Shown one piece after another: positions 1 to 5,806 of a stretch of DNA of 5,874 nt; position 1 is the stretch's first letter; the number at the start of each line of letters is the position of its first letter. The stretch is from Methylotetracoccus sp. (lineage in GTDB: Bacteria; Pseudomonadota; Gammaproteobacteria; Methylococcales; Methylococcaceae). The notes beneath the pieces were generated by a model, which was given only the letters and a program-made list of their open reading frames with translations, ran no database searches and was not told the DNA's origin. The position numbers and the translations under genes are program-made. The DNA is taken from assembly GCA_025458755.1 (NCBI GenBank), contig JALORT010000177.1:1-5874 (forward strand). Reading direction: 5' to 3'.

Positions 1-204
1 GGGCAGGGTCCAGAACCCCTTTCGCGGTTCGATCGCACGTTTGCACAGCAGGATGCGGCCTTGCCAGACCGGTATACAGCCGGCAATCAGCTTGGGGTTT
101 TGATAGTGAACCGTATCGCAGGCATCACAAATGTGGCGGAGGCGATCGTCGCCTGCCGGGATACCCTGACGCAGCAGCGAACCGCAAGACGAGCAGAATT
201 TCAT
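1..204 (-). CDS. Zinc-ribbon Nudix hydrolase, N-terminal part (runs off left edge)
   Basis: The first 68 codons are present and the gene continues beyond position 1. The protein opens MKFCSSCG and has a four-cysteine zinc ribbon (C4, C7, C26, C29). The segment [12 protein letters not shown] and then [15 protein letters not shown] follow, which is the N-terminal zinc-finger type placed in front of some Nudix domains (Nudix_N_2 style). The visible part ends at KGFWTLP, which in this family comes just before the PAGF segment and the Nudix box. The catalytic GX5EX7REUXEEXGU motif is therefore outside the window and cannot be checked. Family members hydrolyse nucleoside diphosphates linked to another moiety, such as ADP-ribose or NAD(H)-like compounds; the substrate here is unknown. 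No strong Shine-Dalgarno precedes the ATG. The gene sits 43 bp downstream of the broken rsd-like gene on the same strand and may be co-transcribed with it. E. coli also has a Nudix gene (nudC) beside rsd, but this N-terminal architecture differs from NudC. Confidence 0.85.
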   Translation of the reverse strand, partial: MKFCSSCGSLLRQGIPAGDDRLRHICDACDTVHYQNPKLIAGCIPVWQGRILLCKRAIEPRKGFWTLP

Positions 205-247
205 GGGGCGCGGCGCACCGGAATTTGCTCCAGAGCTTTGCCGCCGC

Positions 248-692
248 CTAGGCGAGCAGGCTGGTCATCAAACGATCTTCCAGATCAAAACGCGTCGTAA
301 GCGCTTCGCCGAGCCGCGCGAGATCGTCCTCCAGCTCGCTTTGCAACTGGTGCGCGTCCAACTGCTCGTATTTGTCGTTGAACGCCAACGCGACATCGGT
401 AGCATCCTCGATCGCCGCATAGACCTGCTCGGCGGTGGCGATCGCCTGCACGCGGCGCTCGGTGCCATCGATAATGCGGCGGTAGACGCCAAAATGCCCG
501 AGCGAGATGTAGTCGATCAGCAGTTGACAGAAGCGCTCGCTCGACGGCTTCTGTCAGAGACGGAGCCGCGACGTACGGCTTCATATCACCCAACTGGCAG
601 TACATGGCCCACACTTGCTGGCGTTCCTGCATCAGTTCCTCAACCATTTTGCTGGTTTGCGGGCGGCGCGCATCGAAAGGGAAGTTGCTCAT
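248..692 (-). pseudogene. rsd: Rsd/AlgQ-family anti-sigma-70 regulator, frameshifted by a 4-bp tandem duplication
   Basis: Rsd/AlgQ proteins bind the primary sigma factor and regulate its use. The frame from the ATG at 692 encodes residues 1-51, including LMQERQQVWAMYCQL, then runs on out of frame to a stop at 285. The rest of the family signature lies in a second frame: FCQLLIDYISLGHFGVY, AFNDKYEQLD and LGEALTTRFDLEDRL, ending at the TAG at 248-250. The break is a direct GCTC-GCTC repeat at 535-542 on the plus strand. Removing one unit joins the two halves as TEAVERFCQLLIDY and restores an uninterrupted 146-residue protein, slightly shorter than the roughly 150-160 residues usual for the family. 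An in-frame TAA seven codons upstream rules out an earlier start. As it stands the gene should give only a truncated, non-functional product. A sequencing or assembly error is possible, but a clean tandem 4-bp duplication looks more like a real slippage mutation. The family call is confident; rsd versus algQ naming is not. Confidence 0.85.
535..542. repeat. Tandem GCTC duplication causing the rsd frameshift
   Basis: Two adjacent copies of GCTC (535-538 and 539-542; GAGC-GAGC on the coding minus strand) lie exactly where the Rsd-like protein switches reading frame. Deleting either copy restores the frame and a family-typical sequence. This is seen directly. Replication slippage as the cause is inferred. 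Confidence 0.85.
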
Positions 693-704
693 GACTGTGT
701 TGCA

Positions 705-733
705 TTGACATTAGCGTGCGCCTACTTTATGCG
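705..733 (+). promoter_or_regulatory. Possible promoter of the glycosyltransferase operon
   Basis: A perfect TTGACA hexamer (705-710) is followed after 17 bp by TATGCG (728-733), which matches only the first three bases of a -10 box. It would start transcription near 740 and leave a leader of about 36 nt before the ATG at 776, so it is compatible with that start and not with the GTG at 716 or the ATG at 740. The segment lies in the divergent gap between rsd and the operon. On the opposite strand a weak CATAAA-like -10 can be seen in the same stretch, but no convincing -35. The -10 match is poor, so this is a weak call. Confidence 0.3.
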
Positions 734-775
734 ATCTGCATGACCGGAACAATCGGACTAGCTGCTTCCAGCCAT

Positions 776-1657
776 ATGAACGCTGCATCCCTTGCCGGCG
801 GCGAGCGCGCCGCAGTCACGGCGGCTCGGTCACTTCCCGTGACAGTGGTCATTCCTACCTACAATCGGGCTCGGCTGCTGGCCCGCGCGCTGAACTCCGT
901 GCGCGTACAGACGTTGGTCCCTGCGGAGGTCATTGTCGTCGATGACGGTTCCACCGACGAGACCGCCGCGATGATCCGGGAGGCGTTTCCATTCGTACAC
1001 TATGTACACCAGGAAAATCAGGGCGTCAGCGCCGCGCGCAATCGTGGAATCGAAATCGCTGCCAGGGAGTGGATCGCACTGCTGGACTCCGACGATGAAT
1101 GGCGTCCCGAAAAACTGGAGACCCAATTCCGGGAGCTGATCCGACAGCCGCAGAGTCGGGTCTGCCATACCGAAGAAATCTGGGTCCGACGAGGTGTCCG
1201 CGTGAACCCGATGAAGAAGCATGCGAAAGCGGGCGGATGGATTTTTCAGCGCTGCCTGCCGCTGTGCGCGATGTCGCCTTCCTCGATTGTGCTGCACCGA
1301 ACCGTATTCGATGCCGTCGGCCTGTTCGACGAATCCCTGCCCGCCTGCGAGGACTACGACCTGTGGCTGCGGATCACCGCGCGTTATCCGGTGCTGTTCA
1401 TCAAGGAGCCGCTGATCGTCAAGCACGGCGGTCACGAGGATCAGCTTTCCCGGCGTCACTGGGGTATGGATCGGTTCCGCGTCCGAGCCCTGCAGAAAAT
1501 ACTCGCCTCCGATCAGTTGTCGGCGACGGATCGGCGTGCAGCAGCCATCACACTGGCCGCGAAGGCCCGGATCGTCGCTTCCGGCGCCCGCAAGCGCGGC
1601 CGGCATGCCGAGGCGGAACACTATGCCGCCCTCGGTGAATCGCATGTCGGGCTGTAA
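776..1657 (+). CDS. Family 2 glycosyltransferase (GT-A fold)
   Basis: This is a cytoplasmic inverting glycosyltransferase that would move a sugar from a nucleotide-sugar donor; donor and acceptor are unknown. With the ATG at 776 the protein has 293 residues. Seen in order: the opening strand VTVVIPTYNR (PTYN at 27-30), the nucleotide-binding VVDDGSTDE (about 54-62), NQGVSAARNRG (about 81-91), the metal-binding DSDD (104-107) and the ED of CEDYDLWLR (192-193), where the catalytic base of GT2 enzymes usually lies. No transmembrane segments are apparent. The frame is also open upstream, with alternative starts GTG 716 and ATG 740. I prefer 776 because the extra N-terminus precedes the domain without family-like sequence and a possible promoter covers 705-733. 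No start has a strong Shine-Dalgarno. The stop overlaps the next gene by 14 nt, making this the first gene of a four-gene operon. Confidence 0.88.
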   Translation: MNAASLAGGERAAVTAARSLPVTVVIPTYNRARLLARALNSVRVQTLVPAEVIVVDDGSTDETAAMIREAFPFVHYVHQENQGVSAARNRGIEIAAREWIALLDSDDEWRPEKLETQFRELIRQPQSRVCHTEEIWVRRGVRVNPMKKHAKAGGWIFQRCLPLCAMSPSSIVLHRTVFDAVGLFDESLPACEDYDLWLRITARYPVLFIKEPLIVKHGGHEDQLSRRHWGMDRFRVRALQKILASDQLSATDRRAAAITLAAKARIVASGARKRGRHAEAEHYAALGESHVGL

Positions 1658-2477
1658 CGGCGGTTTCGTCCACTTCATCGTCGCACTTCCGGCGGAGGCC
1701 AAGCCGTTGGTGTCCCACTACCGTCTGAAACGCCGGCCCGGGGACGATGCCTTCGCGATCTTCGAGAAGGAAGGCATCAGCCTGACCGTCAGCGGCATCG
1801 GCAAAGCGGCGACGGCGAATGCGATCGGCTACACTCAGGTGCTTTACGGGAAGCGCAGGAACAGCGTCTGGCTGAACATCGGCGTGGCAGGGCACCACGC
1901 AGCGCCACTGGGCAGCGCGTGGATCGGTCACAAGATCACCGACGCGGAGACCGGTCGCCGCTGGTATCCAGGAATCTGTTTTCGTACGCACTGCCCGAGT
2001 GCCGAGATCCGCACCGTAGCACAGCCGGAAACCGAATACGCGCTGGATTGCCTGTATGACATGGAAGCCTCGGCCTTCGCCGAGAGCGCCTGCCGCTTCT
2101 CGACCGGCGAATTGGTCCATTGCATCAAAGTGATTTCTGACAACCGCGAGAGCGTCATTTGGGACATCGACCCGTCGCGGGTTTCCGCTTATGTTGAAGG
2201 AGCCATCGGCATCATTCTGCACACCAAGCAGGCCTTGCGTCACCTGGCTGCGGAGCTGACCCCCTTGCCCGAGGTCGATACCGCCCCTTGGACGGCACGG
2301 TGGCATTTCACGGCGCAGCAGCGGCTGCAGCTCGAAAAGCTGCTGCGCCGCTGGCGGGTGTCGAGCGGCGACCGTGTGTTGCCCGACCCGCCGAACCTCG
2401 AGCGCAGCCGGCAAGTTCTGGCGTGGTTGGATGGGCTCATTGCGGCGCTGCCGGTCCACCTCCCTCCGGCGCCGTGA
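1644..2477 (+). CDS. MTA/SAH nucleosidase-like protein (phosphorylase superfamily), divergent
   Basis: A 277-residue protein whose first 190 or so residues resemble Pfs/MTAN nucleosidases, which cleave adenine from methylthioadenosine, S-adenosylhomocysteine and 5'-deoxyadenosine. Visible matches are ALPAEAKPL near the N-terminus (E18 at the position of the Pfs acid Glu12), VSGIGKAATANAI (49-61), WLNIGVAGH (76-84), DMEAS (E141, like Glu174 of the Pfs MEME segment) and KVISDN (D166, like Asp197). All three catalytic acids therefore seem kept. The middle between about 100 and 132 is short and unlike Pfs, and a C-terminal tail of about 80 residues (from about 198) matches no domain I recognise. 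The ATG at 1644 is chosen because it puts the first strand right after the start; it overlaps the glycosyltransferase by 14 nt. The stop shares 4 nt (GTGA) with the radical SAM start, so the two are probably translationally coupled. That context favours 5'-deoxyadenosine or an adenosylated product as substrate, but this is inference. Confidence 0.8.
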   Translation: MSGCNGGFVHFIVALPAEAKPLVSHYRLKRRPGDDAFAIFEKEGISLTVSGIGKAATANAIGYTQVLYGKRRNSVWLNIGVAGHHAAPLGSAWIGHKITDAETGRRWYPGICFRTHCPSAEIRTVAQPETEYALDCLYDMEASAFAESACRFSTGELVHCIKVISDNRESVIWDIDPSRVSAYVEGAIGIILHTKQALRHLAAELTPLPEVDTAPWTARWHFTAQQRLQLEKLLRRWRVSSGDRVLPDPPNLERSRQVLAWLDGLIAALPVHLPPAP

Positions 2478-3466
2478 TTGACACGATCTACGTGGAGCAG
2501 TCTGTGCGCGGTCATCCGCGTGTCCGGCAGATCCTGGGCCGTTTTCCCGCCGCCCGCGTGATCGGCTGCGAGCGCTACGGCGAGGTATTTAATCCGAAGG
2601 CGCAAAATTTTCGGTTGCAGAAGCATCGGCCGGCGCTGATCCTGGCTGAGAAATTCAAAAATTTCGTGCTGCCGGCCCCGGCCGGTTATGGTATCGGCGC
2701 GATGCGCAACTATTACTTCTCGCACCTGCTGAACTGCCTGTACGACTGCCGCTATTGCTTTCTGCAGGGCATGTATCAGTCGGCGAATTACCTGCTGTTC
2801 GTCAATTACGAGGACTTCCACGATGAGATTCGCCGGTTGGCTGCAGAGTCGCCGGGAGAGCAAACACATTTCTTTTCCGGCTACGACTGTGACAGCTTGG
2901 CGCTGGAACCCGTCAGCCGCTTCGCGGAATCGTTTCTGTCGCTGTTCCGCGATCTGCCCGATGCCTGGATCGAACTCCGTACCAAGAGCACCCAGATCCG
3001 AACGCTGCTCGCCATGCAACCTGTTCCAAACGTGGTTGTCGCCTTCAGCTTCACCCCGGAAGCCACCGCGGCGGCCGTGGAAGACAAGACGCCGGCGCCG
3101 GCGAAACGGCTCGCGGCGGCGCGGCGGCTGCAGGATCGCGGCTGGTCGGTCGGACTGCGTTTCGACCCGGTGATTTTTCAGACGGATTGGCAAACGCAGT
3201 ATCGGGCGCTGTTCGAACAGGTGTTCAGTCAGCTCGAGGTCGCGCGTCTGCACTCGGTCAGCCTCGGCGCGTTCCGTCTGCCGGAGGCCTTCTTCCGCCG
3301 GATGAGCAGTCTGTATCCGGAGGAGCGGCTGTTCGCCGGTCCGTTGGATTCGCAACAGGGGATGGTCTCGTATCGTCGGGAGCTCGAGCAGGCGCTGCTG
3401 GACTTCTGCCGCACGGAAATACTCAAGTATGTCCCCGGCGAGAAGTTTTTCCCGTGCAGGACGTAA
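2474..3466 (+). CDS. Radical SAM enzyme, spore photoproduct lyase (SPL)-like family
   Basis: A 330-residue protein. The CLYDCRYCFLQ segment holds the CxxxCxxC cluster motif (C88, C92, C95) that binds the SAM-coordinating 4Fe-4S centre, followed by the aromatic-LQ pattern typical of SPL relatives. Other family-like stretches are GYDCDSLALEP (136-146), IELRTKS (166-172), VAFSFTPE (189-196) and a GWSVGLRFDPVI segment (223-234). True SPL repairs the UV spore photoproduct in DNA of endospore formers; homologues in organisms that do not sporulate have no settled role. Extra cysteines are C32, C139 and C328, the last near the C-terminus in FFPCRT. The GTG at 2474 is preferred: it overlaps the previous stop as GTGA and gives a start just before the first family-like strand. 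The same frame stays open upstream to 2288, but inside the preceding gene and with low-complexity sequence. The SDR start overlaps the end by 13 nt. The family is confident; reaction and substrate are not known. Confidence 0.85.
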   Translation: MIDTIYVEQSVRGHPRVRQILGRFPAARVIGCERYGEVFNPKAQNFRLQKHRPALILAEKFKNFVLPAPAGYGIGAMRNYYFSHLLNCLYDCRYCFLQGMYQSANYLLFVNYEDFHDEIRRLAAESPGEQTHFFSGYDCDSLALEPVSRFAESFLSLFRDLPDAWIELRTKSTQIRTLLAMQPVPNVVVAFSFTPEATAAAVEDKTPAPAKRLAAARRLQDRGWSVGLRFDPVIFQTDWQTQYRALFEQVFSQLEVARLHSVSLGAFRLPEAFFRRMSSLYPEERLFAGPLDSQQGMVSYRRELEQALLDFCRTEILKYVPGEKFFPCRT

Positions 3467-4167
3467 GAACCGCTTTGATTACCGGCGCCAGCTCCGGTAT
3501 CGGCCGGTGCATCGCCGAGCGGCTGGTGGCGGCACACTGGACCGTGATCGGCATCGGACGCCACTTCGGCGGGTTCGATGCGGAACCCGTTTACTTCAAA
3601 CCGGTGGTCCTCGATTTGTCCGATCTCGATCGGCTCCCTGCGCAATTGACGCGGCTGGCGAAAGAGCACGCCGCGGTCGACACCGTCATCCTCTCGGCCG
3701 GGCGCGGGCAGTTCGGTTCGCTCGAGGAATTTGCCTACGGTGAGATCCGTGCCGTGATGGACCTCAATTTCACCAGCCAGGCCTATGTGGCCCGCGCTTT
3801 TCTGCCGCTGTTGAAACGGCAACGCCGCGGCGACCTGATCGTCATCGGATCGGAAGCCGCGTTGAAGGGCAGCCGCAAAGGCGCCGTCTACTGTGCCAGC
3901 AAATTCGCGCTGCGCGGCATGGCGCAGGCGCTGCGCGAGGAATGCGCCAAGAGCGGTGTGCGCGTCACGCTGATCAATCCCGGCATGGTGGCGACTCCAT
4001 TTTTCGACCAGCTGGACTTCGCTCCGGGAGAGAACGCCGAGCAACACCTGCTGGCCGATGATATCGCCGCGGCGGTACTCACCGTGCTGGCGTCGCGCCC
4101 TGGCTGCGTGTTCGACGAAATCAACTTGAGTCCGCGCCATCACGTGATCCGCTTCAAGCCGAAGTGA
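3454..4167 (+). CDS. Classical short-chain dehydrogenase/reductase (SDR)
   Basis: A 237-residue NAD(P)(H)-dependent oxidoreductase of classical SDR length. It has the Rossmann glycine motif TGASSGIG (10-17), LDLSD (53-57), SAG (81-83, where NAG is usual) and the tetrad N105, S133, Y146 and K150 (YCASK), followed by NPG in VTLINPGMVATPF. An arginine at the end of the second strand (R36) suggests NADPH preference, which is inference. The active-site residues are complete, so it should be active; its substrate is unknown. The start is taken as GTG 3454 because it lies just before the first strand, overlaps the radical SAM gene by 13 nt and has a purine-rich GGCGAGAAG 6 nt upstream. It is the last gene of the four-gene operon, and a GC hairpin follows its stop codon almost at once. 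Confidence 0.88.
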   Translation: MQDVRTALITGASSGIGRCIAERLVAAHWTVIGIGRHFGGFDAEPVYFKPVVLDLSDLDRLPAQLTRLAKEHAAVDTVILSAGRGQFGSLEEFAYGEIRAVMDLNFTSQAYVARAFLPLLKRQRRGDLIVIGSEAALKGSRKGAVYCASKFALRGMAQALREECAKSGVRVTLINPGMVATPFFDQLDFAPGENAEQHLLADDIAAAVLTVLASRPGCVFDEINLSPRHHVIRFKPK

Positions 4168-4168
4168 C

Positions 4169-4194
4169 GGCGGGCAGTTCATCCCTGTCCCGCC
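4169..4194 (+). terminator. GC-rich hairpin after the SDR gene, possible terminator
   Basis: GGCGGGCAG (4169-4177) pairs with CTG-T-CCCGCC (4185-4194). This is a 9-bp stem with one bulged T and a 7-base loop, starting one base after the SDR stop codon. No T-run follows, so it is not a classical intrinsic terminator. It may end or weaken operon transcription, or stabilise the 3' end of the mRNA. Confidence 0.35.
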
Positions 4195-4206
4195 CTCGCC
4201 TATAAT
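4178..4206 (+). promoter_or_regulatory. Promoter of purD
   Basis: A perfect TATAAT -10 box (4201-4206) lies 17 bp downstream of TTCATC (4178-4183), a weak -35 with three of six consensus bases. Transcription would start near 4213, leaving about 33 nt before the purD ATG. The -35 lies in the loop of the hairpin that follows the SDR gene, so operon end and purD start are packed into the same 40 bases. No obvious PurR operator was recognised. Confidence 0.65.
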
Positions 4207-4245
4207 CCTGCAACCTCTCGTTGTGTTCAACAGAATAACCATCCC

Positions 4246-5532
4246 ATGAAGGTTCTCATCGTCGGCGGCGGCGGCCGCGAGCATGCCCTCGCCTGGAAGT
4301 CCGCGCAATCGCCAACCGTCACCCGCGTCTTCGTCGCTCCGGGCAACGCCGGAACCGCGCTGGAAGCTAAAGTCGAAAATCTGCCCATCGCGGCGGAGGA
4401 CATCGCCGCTCTGAAACGCTTCGCGCTGGAGGAGCAGGTGGACCTGACCGTCGTCGGACCGGAAGGACCGCTGGTCAAAGGCATCGTCGACGACTTCACC
4501 GCCAGCGGCTTGCGGTGCTTCGGACCGACGCGGCTTGCGGCGCAACTGGAAGGCTCCAAGTCATTCTGCAAGGATTTCTTGCTCCGGCACCGGATTCCCA
4601 CCGCCGCCTACCGCAGTTTCGAAGTTGCCTCCGATGCGGAAGCCTATATACGCGAACAAGGCGCGCCGATTGTCGTCAAGGCCGACGGCCTCGCTGCCGG
4701 GAAAGGCGTAGTAGTTGCCCAGACCGAGCGCGAAGCGGTCGATGCGGTCCGCGACATGCTGTCGGGCAATGCGTTCGGCGCCGCGGGGCATCGCGTGGTG
4801 GTCGAGGAGTACCTGCGCGGCGAGGAGGCGAGCTTCATCGTGATGGCGGATGGACGGCATGCTCTGGCGATGGCCAGCTCGCAGGATCACAAGGCGCGCG
4901 ATGACGGCGATCTCGGCCCCAACACTGGCGGCATGGGGGCCTACTCACCGGCTCCGGTTGTGACGCCAGAGGTCCATCGACAGATCATGGATCAAGTCAT
5001 CCGTCCGACGCTGGCCGGCATGGCGGCGGAAGGCTTGCCTTATACCGGCTTTCTTTACGCCGGTGTGATGATCAGCCCGAACGGTAAACCCAAAGTGTTG
5101 GAATTCAACTGCCGCTTGGGCGATCCCGAAACCCAGCCGATCATGATGCGGCTGCGCAGCGACCTCCCGGAACTGTGTCTGGCGGCGCTGGAGGGTCGGC
5201 TCGATCGCACCCAACCCGAGTGGGATCCACGCCCGGCGTTGGGGGTGGTGCTGGTCGCCGGCGGCTACCCTTTCGACTACCGCAAAGGCGACGTCATTTC
5301 CGGCTTAGAACGCAATGACGACCGTGGCACCAAGGTCTTCCACGCCGGAACGCGCCGCGACGGCGACCGAGTGCTCACCGACGGCGGACGCGTGCTGTGC
5401 GTCTGCGCCCTCGGCGGAACCGTCGCCGAGGCTCAGCAAAAAGCCTATGCGCGCGCCAGCGGAATCGACTGGAACGGCTGCTACTACCGGCGCGATATCG
5501 GCCACCGTGCCGTCTCTCGCGGCGATCGTTGA
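4246..5532 (+). CDS. purD: Phosphoribosylamine--glycine ligase (GAR synthetase)
   Basis: PurD joins glycine to 5-phosphoribosylamine using ATP, giving glycinamide ribonucleotide in the second step of de novo purine synthesis in the cytoplasm. The 428-residue protein has the usual full length. It has the N-terminal loop VGGGGREHALAW (6-17), VVGPEGPL (69-76), and the ATP-grasp segments SKSFCKDFL (104-112) and VVKADGLAAGKGVVVA (143-158). These are followed by GPNTGGMGAYSP (224-235) and LEFNCRLGDPETQ (285-297), whose E286 and N288 are expected metal ligands, and the C-terminal IDWNGCYYRRDIGHRA. All key residues appear intact. It has its own promoter directly upstream. purH, a common neighbour of purD in proteobacteria, is not seen beside it; a tRNA gene follows 122 bp downstream. 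The sequence before the ATG has only a poor Shine-Dalgarno, but the MKVLIVGGGG start is typical of the family. Confidence 0.97.
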   Translation: MKVLIVGGGGREHALAWKSAQSPTVTRVFVAPGNAGTALEAKVENLPIAAEDIAALKRFALEEQVDLTVVGPEGPLVKGIVDDFTASGLRCFGPTRLAAQLEGSKSFCKDFLLRHRIPTAAYRSFEVASDAEAYIREQGAPIVVKADGLAAGKGVVVAQTEREAVDAVRDMLSGNAFGAAGHRVVVEEYLRGEEASFIVMADGRHALAMASSQDHKARDDGDLGPNTGGMGAYSPAPVVTPEVHRQIMDQVIRPTLAGMAAEGLPYTGFLYAGVMISPNGKPKVLEFNCRLGDPETQPIMMRLRSDLPELCLAALEGRLDRTQPEWDPRPALGVVLVAGGYPFDYRKGDVISGLERNDDRGTKVFHAGTRRDGDRVLTDGGRVLCVCALGGTVAEAQQKAYARASGIDWNGCYYRRDIGHRAVSRGDR

Positions 5533-5607
5533 TGAGGCAAAGATCCCCACGAAGCAGCGCCCCTCGCCGCCGTCGTGCTCATTGTGGCTCGCGGTCCTGC
5601 ACAGTTC

Positions 5608-5636
5608 TTGACGAAAGGCGCGTTTCGCTATTTAAT
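5608..5636 (+). promoter_or_regulatory. Promoter of tRNA-Phe gene
   Basis: TTGACG (5608-5613, five of six consensus bases) is spaced 17 bp from TTTAAT (5631-5636, five of six). The following GCGCG (5637-5641) is a GC-rich discriminator, a feature of stable-RNA promoters under stringent (ppGpp) control. Initiation would fall near 5643, about 12 nt before the mature tRNA 5' end. It lies in the 122-bp gap after purD, where I see no other gene. Confidence 0.75.
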
Positions 5637-5654
5637 GCGCGTTCATTTTAAGTA

Positions 5655-5730
5655 GGCCAGGTAGCTCAGTCGGTAGAGCAGGGGACTGAAAATCCCCGTG
5701 TCGGCGGTTCGATTCCGTCCCTGGCCACCA
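5655..5730 (+). tRNA. tRNA-Phe (anticodon GAA), CCA encoded
   Basis: A complete 76-nt cloverleaf. The acceptor stem GGCCAGG (5655-5661) pairs with CCTGGCC (5720-5726), followed by discriminator A and an encoded CCA (5728-5730). The D arm contains AGCTCAGTCGGTAGAGC. The anticodon stem GGGGA/TCCCC encloses GAA at 5688-5690, reading UUC/UUU. The T arm GGCGG-TTCGATT-CCGTC has one G-U pair. The D and anticodon arms and the variable loop closely resemble E. coli tRNA-Phe. It has its own promoter and looks functional. Confidence 0.97.
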
Positions 5731-5742
5731 ATCGTACTTCTA

Positions 5743-5761
5743 CGAACCATTTTCAGGTTCG
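5743..5761. repeat. Small inverted repeat after tRNA-Phe
   Basis: CGAACC (5743-5748) and GGTTCG (5756-5761) form a 6-bp stem with a 7-base loop, 12 bases after the tRNA 3' end. A further GAACC at 5776-5780 could pair with the same GGTTC. It may aid tRNA 3' processing or termination; no T-run follows. Confidence 0.3.
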
Positions 5762-5790
5762 CTCCGACTCCCTCTGAACCCCCAAGTGTT

Positions 5791-5806
5791 TGCGCGGTTC
5801 CGCGCA
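5791..5806 (+). terminator. Compact GC hairpin, candidate tRNA transcript terminator
   Basis: TGCGCG-GTTC-CGCGCA is a perfect 6-bp stem with a four-base loop, 60 bases beyond the tRNA. The sequence after it (TTGGTCTCTT) is only weakly T-rich, so termination here is plausible but unproven. Beyond it, to 5874, I recognise no gene. Confidence 0.3.

Noticed and set aside
203..694. Plus-strand open frame of 163 codons
   Set aside because: It is antisense to the rsd-like and Nudix genes, and its translation has no family-like motifs. The minus strand carries clear Rsd and zinc-ribbon sequences.
716..775. Signal-peptide-like N-terminus if the glycosyltransferase starts at GTG 716
   Set aside because: GT2 enzymes of this type act in the cytoplasm, and the stretch overlaps a possible promoter. 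The hydrophobic look is probably chance.
2457..2463. CACCTCC, identical to the 16S anti-Shine-Dalgarno, just before the radical SAM start
   Set aside because: It is on the mRNA sense strand, where it could not pair with 16S RNA. It encodes part of a Pro-rich tail and is probably coincidence.
2240..3355. Minus-strand open frame of 371 codons
   Set aside because: It is antisense to the nucleosidase-like and radical SAM genes and shows no recognisable motifs.
1644..3466. Identification of the nucleosidase and radical SAM pair as hopanoid genes hpnG/hpnH
   Set aside because: The radical SAM protein has SPL-type motifs, not the HpnH architecture, and no squalene-hopene cyclase or other hpn gene is present. 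It is kept only as a mechanistic analogy.
3229..4545. Long minus-strand open frame of 438 codons
   Set aside because: It lies opposite the radical SAM, SDR and purD genes, whose motifs are unmistakable. Long antisense frames are expected at this GC content and the product is Arg/Gly-rich without domains.
5548..5577. CACGA/TCGTG inverted repeat after purD as a terminator
   Set aside because: A 5-bp stem with a 20-base loop and no T-run is too weak to support a terminator call.
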